Assembly (NCBI GenBank): GCA_008931825.1
Contig: QXVZ01023220.1
Span: 1 to 25,978, forward strand
Direction: 5' to 3'
Origin: Phallusia fumigata
Taxonomy: Eukaryota; Chordata; Ascidiacea; Phlebobranchia; Ascidiidae
Length of the DNA stretch: 25,978 nucleotides
Shown: positions 9,618 through 21,763 of the stretch, one piece after another
Position numbering within the stretch: the first letter of the stretch is position 1
How the letters are laid out: every line of letters starts with the position of its first letter
The notes under the pieces: generated by a model
The model's database searches: none
Seen by the model: the letters and a program-made list of their open reading frames with translations, nothing else
Told to the model about the DNA's origin: nothing
Position numbers and translations under genes: made by a program

Positions 9618-12600
9618 TATCGTCGCACTGGGGGATTCCGTCACAGATCAGATTGATATCAATGCTGATGCTGTCGCCACTCCGGCAATAGAATCGTGAC
9701 GGACAGCCTTCTTCCTCGTCCTTGATCCGCGGGAAACATTCACTCCATTTCCCGTCGCACATCGATTTTACGTCCAGAAAGTGCGCCCTAAAAAAATCCA
9801 ATTTCATTTCGTCGTAAGTTGCGATTAAAATAGATTTGTCTTTCAGAAAAAAAGGCTTTTCTCGTTTGTACACTTTTGATTTTTAGCAAGAATGTTTTAC
9901 GCCACAACCTTTGTTTTTAACTTGTACTAATTTCAGTTCATAGTTTCGTCTCACCACGGCCATAACGGCATACAATGATGCAAAAAGTTCAACATGAGAT
10001 CAGAGGGAGCGTTGTTTTGTATCTACCGGTAGCAACTGCTGTAAGGCACCACACCTTGACGTCCAATACCACTTCCAACGTATAATGTTTAGAAAATACT
10101 TACTTGTTGTCGCATAGAAACTCATATGGACCAGTCATTGAGTTGAAACGGGCTCGCAACTTGCAAAACGGTGCCATGACGTCACACCGTCCGTCACACT
10201 CGTCACTCATGTCGTAACACTCCGGACGCCCGTCACACAGCACGGCTTCTGCGAGACTATTGTTGTTGACGTCACCTGGACACCACACTGTCTCCATGTT
10301 TTGCCATTCGCTGCGCAGGCAGAACTTTTCATCGTCTCCCGAGATCGTACAGTCCATGATTCCGTCGCAGATCTGACTTGTGTTTAGGCAGGTTCGGTTC
10401 CCGCAATGAAATTGGCCCGGAAGACAGGGGCAAAAAACCTCGGCATTGACCGGCCTATTAAAACGGAAATCGTTTAGGCAGTTGCAACAGCAGATTATTT
10501 GACTATCCAGTTTTTGTCTTAGACTTCTAGACGATACAAGTAAACGGCGTTTGCAGTAGTGGTAAAACTACGAGCCCAATTTCGCTTCCTATAGAATTTT
10601 GTACTGACGAACCTCAATATACCCTTTTGTAACCTCAAGTCACGATAAACCTTAGCAAGACTAACATATTTAGGCAGGATTTTAATGCATTGCCATAAAT
10701 TATTATTCCGTGGAAAAGCACACAACAAAACATTCACTTACCGTGGTGCCGATGGCGAGTCGCTGTGAAGACAGATGGAATCGCAAATCTGCTCTGTCCG
10801 CTTCTTATCGCTGCAAAAGCACTCGTCCGATGCGTCAAAGCAGTCTACTACACCATCGCACCGCTGCTTATCCGAAATCGTCAAGCGCTTGTCCCAGCAT
10901 TCAAAGCAAAAACCTGGCACTGTGCAATTGTCGGCGTGGTCCTGGCAACGCGCCGTTGAGTCAAACACTTGTTGCTGTGGCAATACGCACGTGTCAAAGT
11001 TGCGTCCCAGAACGCACTTGAAGCCGTGGCCCATGCGCGTTTCATCAGTTTGATCGTTGCAGTCGTGCCTCATGTCACAAGCACGCGATTCTTCAATGCA
11101 TTTTCCTTTTGAAAACAACAGTTTTAATCAAAGATGTCTAGGCAAGTTGTATAAAATGAGTCAGCATGTACTATTTTTCTATTAAAAGAGGTAAATTATA
11201 GGTGGTTTCGATGTTTTCGGGATCTTAAAGTTGAACATCTTTAGTAGGATGAAGTTTAAAGCTTTCAAAATTATCATGTCAGAAACAAAATTATGATATC
11301 TATCCGCTTCTTTAAAAAAACTTACCAAAGAAGTCCTACAACAAAAAAGCTACAAAAAAACTACCTCCGTCGCACTCAAAGTATCCGGGCCTGCAGGATC
11401 CGTATTGATTACAAGCAGCCTCGGGCCAGCATGGTCGGGAGCAGTTTCTCTCGTCAGAGTTATCAGCGCAGTCTGAGATCGTGTCGCATATTTGCTCCTT
11501 CCAGCAACAATTTATTTTATTTAGCGACCAAGTTGTGTTTAACTTGTAATGGCATACACGATGTTTTACCTGCAATATGCACTGCCCGTCGCTACATTGG
11601 TAGTATCCGTAGTCGCAAGTGTTGTTCGTGCACCTGAAAAAACAGCATTGTGGCTGCAAGTCGAATACGCGTGGACGCGGAAAACAGTTTACCGGATCGG
11701 AGCGATTGTCATTTTACCTTGGTGGAGGGAAACATCGGCCTTTGCAGTATTTTTCGTCGCTTCCGTCGCTGCAATCAGCCCCGCCCCGACACACAGCACC
11801 TTCGTTAATGCATTCACCGTTGTCACACATCCAATAACTAAAAAAGAAAAGGTTTTGGGCTAAATGCTAAATAAAGATAAAAGTGACAGCAAAGAATTTA
11901 AACCTACACAGGGACACAGACATAGTTTCTCCAACCAGTTATTGCGACAAAAGCAAAAATGTGTAAACTTATTTATGGAACTCTTTTAGCAACGCTCGAA
12001 ACCTCACTTACTTTAACACGCAGACGTTCCGAAAACAGAGCTCGGGAGGGTAACACGTGACATTTCTTCTCGAAATCTGATAGTTGACTTTCGTCCAGAA
12101 CATTGCGCAATCCGAGACAAACTCTACGCACTGTCCGTTGTCGCAGTGCTGTAAACCAGGCAAGCAGGAGCCGTTGCTACAGCGGTCTTTCGGCCAACAG
12201 GGGGTGCTTTGCACCCAGTCCTCAATCTTCTCCTGGACTTGCTGGAACAAATTTGAGTACTGGCTTCTGTTTAGGCCTGCTAAGTAAGAACTGTAATTGC
12301 TGATTGCAGGTGGCCGTAAGTCTTCTGCGCATGACGCCCGCTTGGGGGCGCACGTGCGGTCGCAGCAGGTTCGAAAGTCGTCTTTGCACCTCCCTGATTC
12401 GTCGCAGTTCGGGTCGGTGACGTTGCAGTCAAGCAAAGAACATCGGTTAAACTCTGGCTTCGTAGGTTGTTCTGCACGACAATTGACAAAGGTTACGCGA
12501 CCTCTCTCTTTAAATCTATGTTTGGTGCAAATTTAATAAAACGCTTTCATTTAAAAAATCTCCTCGGGTGTTTATTTATCATGACAACTGGATCTGTACC

Positions 12601-12669
12601 TGCTAATGCGAGCACGTGAAATGCGACAACTGCCGTCGCCGCAAATAGGACGATATCCTTTGGCTCCAT
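9618..12669 (-). CDS. secreted multi-LDL-receptor class A protein, 3' end missing
   Basis: Exons on the minus strand: 12600-12669, 12012-12471, 11718-11837, 11365-11633 (or 11570-11633 plus 11365-11497), 10742-11105, 10104-10526 and 9618-9787 (cut by the N). All phases agree. About 625 aa are present, or 601 if the 72-nt internal segment is spliced. MEPKDIVLFAATAVVAFHVLALA is the signal peptide, in exon 1. A Cys-rich N-terminal part follows (CKDDFRTCCDRTC, GLQHCDNGQC), then about seven or eight LDL-A-like modules, recognisable by their C-terminal Ca-binding motifs: DCSDGSDE, DCADNSDE, DCNDQTDE, DCFDASDE, ECYDMSDE, and the divergent DCTISGDDE. In LDL-A modules these acidic residues hold calcium and the six cysteines form three disulfides, so an extracellular ligand-binding role is likely; the ligand is unknown. 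Several modules lack the full cysteine set. No membrane segment is present, but the C-terminus is lost. It lies next to, and in the same orientation as, the protease gene, but is a separate gene with its own signal peptide. Confidence 0.85.
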
Positions 12670-15053
12670 TCCGCAATACAACCAGGTTTGGAAATTATAA
12701 CACAACGTTGCTATGGGCAATTTTTGGCTGTGAGAACATCAATACGAAAGTGGTACTTAGTCCGACAAGTCTGCGTGACATAATTGCACCTTGGTAAGTT
12801 AAACCTCGTTCTTATTAAGCACGAACCAAGCAGACCAACTTCATTTTCTCTGTGAACTAATCCGCTACGGCAAACTAATTCGATTTGGGCATGACGATAG
12901 CAAAAAACAAAAATGAGATTTCGAAACAAAACAAAAACACAAAAATGAATACTAGAAGCACGCAGAAGTTGAAAATCAAATATCCTTTGTTTTTTACCGT
13001 AATATTCTTTACTCATGGAAATACGTTTTTCGTATTTGAAGTTTCATGAGCTAAAGAAACATGACACTTTCCCCCTTCTGTCAAATTGCCATATCTGTAG
13101 GACAATAAAAACTATCCACCAGGACCTGTAATCTCAATTTTCGCAATTAATATTACCTCGCCTTATTTTCGTAAACATACTTTCGTTGCGAATTACTTTA
13201 AACGCAAACATTTTGCTACATACGATACGGGATGCTTTCGTGGGCTTAGCTAACCTCAAACTGTACGACGGCCATTCTTGGGTTGTCAGGCAAGCGATTT
13301 TCAGTCGCCTCAGGGCTCTGGATAGCTGGAAGTGCGTTAATTCGCAACAATTAAACGCCAATTTCGCCGCCCGCTATCCGAACTACGGAAGCTGCATCAA
13401 TTACCCCGCCTCACTGCCAGTCGTCTCTCTGCAATTGTCGGAACGACAAGCTTTAATCAGAGGCGGAATTAGCGTTTTCAGGACCAGCGCTTTTCGATTT
13501 TAGGAGAAAGGAGGGCAGAGGGAAGATTGGACAAGCTGCTTGGCAGCACATAAATTTATTTGTTTTGAAAACTTTGATACAGTTACAGGCGTTCCATTTT
13601 GATCATTACTGACGTTTTTCCTAATCACCACAACCTCGGCACATTTATTTACACACACTTGTATATATTATTTAACACACTATGTATTCTGGCCCGATAG
13701 ACTGAAATTATTTTACTCTGTGCTTTTTTAATGTGATCAGAACTTTAAATGGGGATAAAAAAATAAAATCCTAAATAAGTGGTACTGCGGTCAATTCATA
13801 CGCTTATGTAAGTACCAGAGCATGTGCGCGTATTTCCCATTGCACCCGTTATTTTAAGCTTTCCTATTTTCAAAATATGTACAAACGGTGTTGCTGGTAC
13901 ATTTTTAAATTTCTTTTTGTGAAAGCACGTGTATGTCGGAACTAAAAAATGTAAACAAACTTTAAATTCAGCGAAAATATTAATTAAACGACAGTAAATA
14001 TACATATACCTGAACTAAAGTTTTTTGGGAAATTAGCTTTTAAATGTACAAATTAAGCCGCGAACAATCAAGGACGTCAGGTGCATGAAAGGTCAAATCA
14101 ATCTACAGCTCAATTGAAACAGCTTTTGATAAGAGACTGCCGATCAATTAAAAGAAAACGTGAAACTGGCATTAAACAAATTACAAGTTACAGCTCCTGT
14201 TCAAAGTCTGGAGTAGAAAGGGAAAACAAACAATGATGAAAATAAATGACAAGTTCATTTCGTTCAGGCAAGGTTTCTATCCTGTTTCGTTTAGGTATTT
14301 CCTGTATTTTCGCACTTATAAAGTGGTTTTGCGTTAATTTCTTTAACAACCACCGAAGCAAAATTAGGTGCATTCCACAGAAAATGTCGGGGATTTTGAA
14401 CGTACCACTAACAAAAATCCATTTGGCATCATTTGGTGACACTGGAGAGGTTTTAAAAAAACAAATCCTATTGTGTTATTGATGATGGCACGAGTTTTTA
14501 TCAAAACGTTTGATAAATAAAGCATGTCACTTTTAAGAAATCTTTTGGCCAGTATATTATTAACAGGAGTTGTTATCAGGTTGTTATACACGTCCATGTA
14601 TTCTACCCTGTCGCCGTTGTTTCAAGGCGTCAGAATAAGACTTCGGCAGGGCCTTAATAAATTCCGAAAAACAACAATAGTTGCGTCTTTTAATGATAAA
14701 GTATTAGAGGGCAGTTACTACTTCGCTGCCCAACCGTATTTTCACTTGTAGACTGTGCTTCCTGAAGTTTTCTCGCAGTTGCGCTTTGAAGTACTGGTTT
14801 CTTTAAGTTTTTATTGTTGTTATGGGTCCCGAGACCCAAAATGTCCTTAGTTGGCCCCATCTGGACACCCTGGCAAGTCTTTTGCAATTCTGTCCACTAC
14901 GCGTTTCGACTTTTGAAAAATCATCAAAATGTACATTCAAATACTAACAACTAAGTGTAATGTAACAGTAAGGCGTCATCTCATATTAAGTGCAATTTTG
15001 CATAGGTGCATAAATTGGTTTGAACATTTTAAAAAAAATAATACAAAACGGTG
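12670..15053. other. intergenic region, no gene recognised
   Basis: This is the 5' flank of the LDL-A gene and the 3' flank of the protease gene. The longest open frame (13186-13503, plus, about 105 codons) has no recognisable motif, no signal peptide and no flanking splice logic; an overlapping minus frame at 13134-13361 is equally anonymous. A 14-bp perfect hairpin-like string (gggtcccgagaccc) lies near 14825. I cannot support any gene here. Confidence 0.55.
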
Positions 15054-18000
15054 TTAAAAACAGTGTATAAACACGACTAGGAAACATTGAAAAATAAAGT
15101 TAGGATGGAAGTGTTGGTCTAGACAAGTGGCTCCGTTGGTCGAAGTTCCTGTTGAAAAATAAGAAAACAAATGAGTCTGTCGTTATGATACCTGCTATAT
15201 ACAGCAGTTACGTCGGCAGTATTTTGCGATTTTTTATAGTCGGTGACTATCACATGTTGTGGTTCCTTGTACGGAAGCGTTAGTTTCCTTGTTCAAACAA
15301 ACACACTTAATTGGCACAGACCAATGTACTTTACATTCGAGGAATAAAAATCCAGTAAAGTCAGCTATTCGCCACGGGTAAAGAACGCAAAGTGTACCAT
15401 ACAATAGTATAGTTGTTTATCTGTTGTGCAATGCACGAGAAAGAAAAGTAATACACTGAAATCGTTTCGCGATTCGCACGCCATTGAAAATCCGCACCTA
15501 GGGTATATTTTGTATTTTGTGCTGGAAGTCTTACCTCGAACAGCAGCTGTGGTTGATTCATCGCCCACCAATGGCTCTTCGCGACCGATATGCGATAAAA
15601 CGTTCGACACATTTGCAATGACGTCGCTGCTACTTGCCTCGAAGGTGGAGTGAGGCATATACGAGGCAGTTGTAGCTACCTTTCCAGTTGATACTTCATA
15701 GACATGCGTGGGTAAGTCAACTGTCGGTTGCGACACGACTGTGGGTGCCAGTTGACTCTCATTCGAGTTTGCATCCACATCAGTTGTTATCGTTTCGCTT
15801 TGGGCTGGTAAATAAACAAGGCACGTTTACAAAGTTATCAACAAAGCCAATAAATAACTTTATTTTCACAGGAACATTTTAGTAATACAGTATCCGATTT
15901 AAAAAAAATAGTACTGACAAGTTTTGACGATATTTACTTAAAACACATTAGATCTAAACCTTAAAACGCATAAAGAAAGTTTGACCAAGTAAACAGCTCC
16001 GCAATGTCCAAATCGAAGGTAGTAGGAAATCAACATTTATATGACAACTATACTTGCAGTTAATTTTAACAGTTTTGGAAGACTGCCTTACCCTTTACAG
16101 TGGTTGAAGTCGAGACATTGTTGACCCACACGTCAATAGAATGCGTGTTTTTTTCAGCTATTAATGGCAAATTAACAGAGGGTGTCCGTTGGTTATCAGT
16201 TGCATTTGTGCCCCCAGTTGTCAACGTTTCGCTATTGGAACTTGTTGTTGAGGTTGCTTTTGTGCTTGCACTTGTTGTGACACTTGTAGGTGACGTAGCT
16301 GTGGTGCTGCGTTGCGTGGTAACGACTGGTGGAGTTTGTGATGACGTGTGTGTCGTTTCTGTGTTGACAGGCTGCGCAGTCGCGGAAGTTACTTGAGTTG
16401 AAGTCGAAAGAGTTTCCGACATTGGTGCGACCGTGGTGGGAACGTTTGCGTTGTCTGGACTTTTGTTTTCCTGATCGTTTTCTTGCATTACTGAAACAAA
16501 AATAATCAAATCCTCATTTGCGAGTACATAGCTGTTTAAGTAAGAGCATAACAAATGTGTTTTTTTTAAACTTCATACGGATACAGGCAACTCTGTCGCA
16601 TGCTTCTACCGGTTTGAATCCAGTCGTTGTAGGCCGCTGCTTCAGTGTAGACCCCCGGATAGCTTCGATCGCCACAACCTTGACCGAAGGAAGTTATTCC
16701 GAAAAGATAAAATGCTGTTTCGCTGACCAAACACGCCAAAGGCCCACCGGAATCGCCCTGAAATGTGGCCGGCAACGAATTATTATAGACAAGAGAATCG
16801 TAAACAAATTTTAGGTGACTTGAGGCGTAAAAGCAAAAGAGCACATTAGTACTGGCTCGTATCTTCCTGTTGATACCGATTTAAGCACAAGAAAATTGAA
16901 CAAGAGCTGACTATTGACGGATGGTTAGTACAATGAAAACTGTGTTTATGTTCCATAACGGGTCTCTTACAACGCAACTGTCCACACCACCGTTGCTAAC
17001 GTCCCCCGCACAGAGAGTTTTTAAAGGGATTGATCCTCTTCCATCAGCTTCGTACAGGCTTTCACATTGGGACCTTTTTACAATAGGAACACGAACTTGC
17101 CGCAAATGATCCGGAAACACTTGTTTGCTGGGATCTAAAATAGTAAAGCGCAGGGTTTGGTTTCATTCCCATGTATTACTTTAAGCCGCCTATAGTTCCG
17201 CCCACTGATAATATACGGGCGACGGTTTTATAATATAGCCTAAAGATCTGATCATCAGTTTTTAATTGTTTTCAACAGTAAGTAAAATCGCATATTATTT
17301 GTTGGAAGCATTTGTAGTACCCACGTTTGTTTTTGGGTAGGACCCCTACACAAGCAGACAAATCTAAAGTACATGCAATGGTTAGGGATTTAACTGTGAT
17401 TATTGTAGTGTTGTGTGTACAAATGTTGCAGCATTTTTAAGGTTAAAATGCTCTTTGTACCCAACTGTCGACCATAGATATGTACGTATCCTACTAAGCG
17501 AACTTAACACAACTTACATAAACTTCCCCATCCAGTCGCAATGCAAATGCTTCCCGGCTTCAGTTGGAAAGTGGCGTTCATGTTTGGAAGGCAAATTGGC
17601 TTTATGAAAGCCGTGTATTCGATTGGCGTTTTAAGGTAAAACATCGCTATGTCTGCTCTGAGATTCCTGTGAAAGGAAATATCGTGTCTTTAAGAGAACC
17701 AGCACGCATAAAATGCTTAACTTCGTCCAATGTTGTAATTTTAAGAGTTGGAATTTTTGGTATTTTTAGAGCTGACTTGTAAAAATGAAATGTAAAAATG
17801 ACGCTTCATTAAAACTTACTCTAAAATATTCCTTAATGCCTCATACACAAAGGTATTTCAAGAAGAGTTGTATCACAATAGAAATTTTAGACCTGTCTTA
17901 CCATTTAAAGTAACGTTCATGGATAATGTATTTCTCTACGTTGTGGGAAACCTCCAGGTCATTTCCCGTGTAATTGTGACGTCCCACGTAGACTATGACA

Positions 18001-21000
18001 TCATCAGGTCTATCAAAACAAGTCGGCTGTAACGGATTGTCGTCGCAACCACAGTGGATGCTTTTGTGTTCAAATTAACTGAAATTACTGAAATACATAA
18101 TGGCACCCAGAAAGGCAGAATGGTTATGGTTTGGGGCTAAATTACAGGTTTTAGAATTGCCACCTGGATTTTTTAGCGGTTAATTTCTTGTGGTTGTTGA
18201 ACCACACAAAGGGGGGAGTGACGAAGGAATTGAAGGCAATCGAATTTCGATACAATTTTAAACAATCGTTTCACAAAAAATGTTAGTAATGGCTACTAAA
18301 AACAATACTATGGGTTGATAAGTTAACCGATAAGTATTGATAAGTATTCCTACAGACACGAGAATCATCTGGGAAGGAAACTAGGGCTGGATGTAAATGA
18401 AAGGAAAGGAAAGTAAACAACAATGCCGTAATTCTTGGAAACCTAAACAGTTGTTCAGACATCGTACCTCGTCAGCCTGTTGGTGCAATGGGCAGCCGTC
18501 ACAACCCACTTTCGGGCAATAATTGATCCACCGCAGAAATGTTGCTGTGTTGCAGAATAGACAAGCATCACCTGCCAAGGGAAGGCTCCCTGTACAGCTA
18601 CGTTACCGCCAATTATACGTTCATCCTGCAAACATAAATCAAATTATTTTAATCCATGTCTGACAGATCACAATAAAATGGCTCCAAAGTTGTATTGGGT
18701 CGGCCTCTGACATTTTTATGGCATTTTCCAAGCCCATTGATAGCTCTTGACATTGCAAACGCAGCGTTTTACTTTTGTACGTAACTATATCAGTCGTAAT
18801 TGCTATGCAACGTCATGAAACAGTAGTGACAGCGGTTAAATTTGTTAAGCGGTTCAAACCCCTTAACCGACCCAGGGAAATTTCGTTGCGACGGAGGGCC
18901 TTCCACATTCCGCTGCGGCGTTGTTAGATGAAGTATTGTGCGCTGAAACGAAATGAATAAATATGTAAAAATAAAAATAACAAACACTGCAGTTTTGTTA
19001 GTCACCTGTCACGTTTTGTACAGCATGATTCAAATTAAACATTGCGTTGTTTGCAAATAAAGTCTGCCTTGAGCAGCAAGGGCACAATTTATTAAAGTTA
19101 CGGCAGTTGATGTTAACCACCAGGGGTCGTTTACCTTTTCCAAGCCTCGCAGCCCAAAAGGGGGGCGTACTAATTTTCCTTCACTGGCGTTTCCTTCACC
19201 GTTTTGGATGTTGTTATATTTTGCAAATACGGGATATTTTTATCAGCTTATCTTTTTATTTAGTTAGACCAATCCCAAAAAAGCAGTAATAAAAACAGTA
19301 CATACGTTGATTAACAGCTCGTAGAGTCGAATAATTTGGCTTAAGGGAACCGGATTTGGCAAGCGAGCTGTAGGTTGCTAAATCCTTTTGTAAACTGGTT
19401 GACTTTCTTAAGTGCTGAATTACACAAACTGACTACACGCAGAAGCAACATGCAGTTATTGTCTAATGTTGACTTACTGCATTCTATTTCGTCACTGTCG
19501 TCTCCGCAGTTATTTACCCTGTCGCAACGTTGAGTATTGGGGATGCAATCACCGTTCCAACACGTGAAGTTGGAGGTAGAACAGGCGTCTGCAGGAAATT
19601 ATTTTACCCGTTACTAGTTTGATCATTGTCAGTTAATTAAATTTACAAAATTATCTTTAAATTGCGCTCATCATTTCGACAACATGCAGTGAAGCCTCGC
19701 CATTGCTCTTACCGACAAAAACTAGCACCAACCTAATAATTTCCAGCTGATAAAAAATCCTGTTCTCTGAATTGACCCGTCACTTTTAAAGAAGAAAGTA
19801 ACATTTTGGGCGTCAGTGACAAAGTCACGTGGCTTGTCGACCCCGCAATATTTTCGCCCTCCAAGCTGAAACGGCGAGAAAAACAAGAAATTAAAGTCAA
19901 TTTAAATTATATTGGAGGCGGCAAAATCGGGCCCTAAACATTTTAGTTAAGCTTCCCTTTTCTATGGTTTACTTGTCATTTGGCATAACTTGTCAGCGCA
20001 GGGGTGTCCTAAATGCGCCCCGCGCGATGGCGTTTCGCAGCTATATATTTGCGTACGAATTTTATGATTAAAAACTTCGGAAAAACGTTGGCCCGCGGGC
20101 ACCTTGACCCGATTAAAATTGATCCCCATTAAAAAAGTATGAACACCACTGCTATAAGTAGTAGCGCGTAACGTACGAGCTATATTAACATCAGACTCGA
20201 ATAAACAAACGGTTGCTACAGTCATTGTAGGAATTTGTGGAGGCTCTTCTGGCTCTTTCGACGTCAGACTCGAATACCATGGCATTAGACTGATTCTATA
20301 GCAGGCTTAAAATATCATGCTCCAATCGCTTGTACTCGCACCCACGCTAAATATCGGAAACGCCCAATCCATTGCGTATATTATTATAGTGCGTGACGTC
20401 TGTACGGGTTTGTTTATCATTGACACTATTTTATATTCATGTGGTTGACTGTGTTTTGCCCGGCCGAGAAGCAAGGTACCATTCAAAGCAAGCATTAGGC
20501 ACGAAGAATTTTGTTCTGGATGAGGCCTACTGAAGGGAAATAGAGATGGCTACACAAATGCCAACGGTCTGTTGTTGCGGACACAAANTGCTCCAATCGC
20601 TAAACGATTTGTACCCGCACCCACGCTAAATATCGGAAACGCCCAATCCGTTGCGTATGTTATTACAGTGCGTGACGTCTGTACGGGTTTCTTTATCATT
20701 GACACTATTTTATATTCATGTGGTTGACTGTGTTTTGCCTGGCCGAGAAGCAAGGTACCATTCAAAACAAGCATTAGGCGCAAAGAACTTTGTTCTGGAT
20801 GAGGCCTACTGAAGGGAAATAGAGATGGCATTAAATGCCAACGGTCTGTTGTTGCGGACACAAACAAACACCTATAGTGGCAAAATAAAAACTTACCAGT
20901 TCGTTGTCCACGTGTACAGTTAAATAATCGTAGACACAACTTGTGTCCGGTTCTACATTGTAATCAATAAACCAAACACGAATCACCTGCAGTACACAAA

Positions 21001-21763
21001 AGTTTGTTCAATACAAAATATCCACCTCTGTTTACTTTAGCTAGCCAACGTTTTGTCAAGCCTGTGGTGTAAACGATTTTGACAGGGCATTACCACACCT
21101 TTGTATTGTCCTGTGTATGTCAAGCGTACAAAAACTCCCAGAAAGCTTTTGTTCTATTGTCAGTATTGAGCAGTGTTGTGTTTACAATTTCGTGATTGTT
21201 CACCTTTAGTGTCGCAATACATTACAGATAACGACTTGGCGACGGCCCTGCAGTGTTTTAGTACCAGCATTAGCTTTACCGTCGTCTATACGTGCTGGCC
21301 ATCAGTTATCATTTCCTGTATCAATTCAGGCTAACCTGATGAAAGGCTACACAAGGAGACTATTACACCTACCTTTTTTGTTTGCGTTTTGACAACCCAT
21401 GTACACTGTCGATTATTTCCATAATTGTTGGGGTAATTTGGACTGGAAATGTTCCCAGTTTCTCCAGATACAAAGATTCCACCGCCGCATGCTTGCGACG
21501 TTATTTCTAAAGTTAAAAACGCTTGTCTGTCACAGGTGCCTATGTAAGTCCCGCTACCTGATTGGTTTTACGCAACCAGTGCATATTGACAATTTTACTA
21601 CACTGTTCCAAGGGCAAATCCTTAAATTTTAGTCAAGTTAAAACCGAAACTAACCTGGTTGTGGCAGAGTGGCGCATTCTACATAGACCAAAGTGCATGC
21701 TACCAATAAACCGAAAAGCGATACATCACTTCTACTTTTTCCTTCATACATCATCAAGTTCAT
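15054..21763 (-). CDS. CUB-LDL-A-trypsin serine protease with Ser/Thr-rich stalk and hydrophobic C-terminal tail
   Basis: Fourteen exons, minus strand: 21655-21763, 21373-21506, 20897-20986, 19733-19865, 19478-19588, 18872-18942, 18468-18625, 17902-18009, 17518-17666, 16971-17134, 16610-16757, 16092-16490, 15535-15804, 15054-15148. All phases join; the sum is 2139 nt, 712 aa. Signal peptide or anchor within 1-31 ([17 protein letters not shown]). CUB about 43-155 ([23 protein letters not shown]). LDL-A about 157-192 ([16 protein letters not shown]). Linker with ECGRPS, whose Cys should tether the light chain. Protease from DER|IIGG at 220, with catalytic His262 (TAAHC), Asp310 (RADIAM) and Ser412 (GDSGGP); Asp406 sits at the specificity-pocket position, so cleavage after Arg/Lys is expected. 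The domain ends with NDWIQT; an ACCG|gtagaa donor then joins in phase to a roughly 220-residue Thr/Ser-rich region and a tail ending [14 protein letters not shown]. Domain order resembles matriptase-like proteases; the stalk and tail recall GPI-anchored prostasin/testisin. Least certain: the gtcggt donor at 18871. The substrate is unknown. Confidence 0.85.
19999..20151. mobile_element. possible second MITE (hAT-like ends)
   Basis: The left end reads caggggtgtcctaaatgc and the right end, on the other strand, cagtggtgttcatac: short imperfect inverted ends of the kind seen on hAT-derived elements. An internal cccgcgggc string is also typical of such elements. No matching 8-bp target duplication is visible, so this is weak. 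It lies in the intron between the second and third CUB exons of the protease gene. Confidence 0.35.
20318..20864. repeat. near-identical 270-bp direct repeat split by an N (probable unmerged alleles)
   Basis: Copy 1 is 20318-20587 and copy 2 is 20589-20864, separated only by the N at 20588. Both begin tgctccaatcgct and end gttgcggacacaaa. By eye there are about ten substitutions plus two small indels (an extra aaacgatt in copy 2, and gctacaca versus gcatta near the end), roughly 4% divergence. Copies that start and stop exactly at a contig join fit two haplotypes that failed to merge. The repeat is inside a protease-gene intron and does not change the coding model. Confidence 0.85.

Noticed and set aside
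12606-12650. LDL-A-like reading (ICGDGSC) in the first exon of the LDL-A gene
   Set aside because: That frame ends in the wrong phase for the next exon, whereas the overlapping frame gives a signal peptide in the correct phase.
13186-13503. 105-codon plus-strand open frame
   Set aside because: No signal peptide, domain, low-complexity pattern or splice context; an overlapping minus frame is equally open, so chance is the better explanation.
16100-16396. 98-codon plus-strand frame rich in Val
   Set aside because: It is the antisense shadow of the Thr/Ser-rich exon (ACN/GTN codons reversed); the minus-strand reading has consistent splice sites and phase.
15054-16490. Thr/Ser-rich exons as an independent mucin gene
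   Set aside because: The first exon needs a phase 1 upstream exon and has no signal peptide; the protease exon offers a donor in that phase exactly at the domain end.
18180-18220. Short hairpin (tgtggtt gttg aaccaca)
   Set aside because: A seven-base stem in an intron with no further RNA-gene features; frequent by chance.
20550-20939. 129-codon minus-strand frame and its twin at 20307-20495
   Set aside because: The similarity of the two arises from the duplicated intron segment around the N at 20588, not from a gene family; the frame overlaps a real CUB exon only at its edge.
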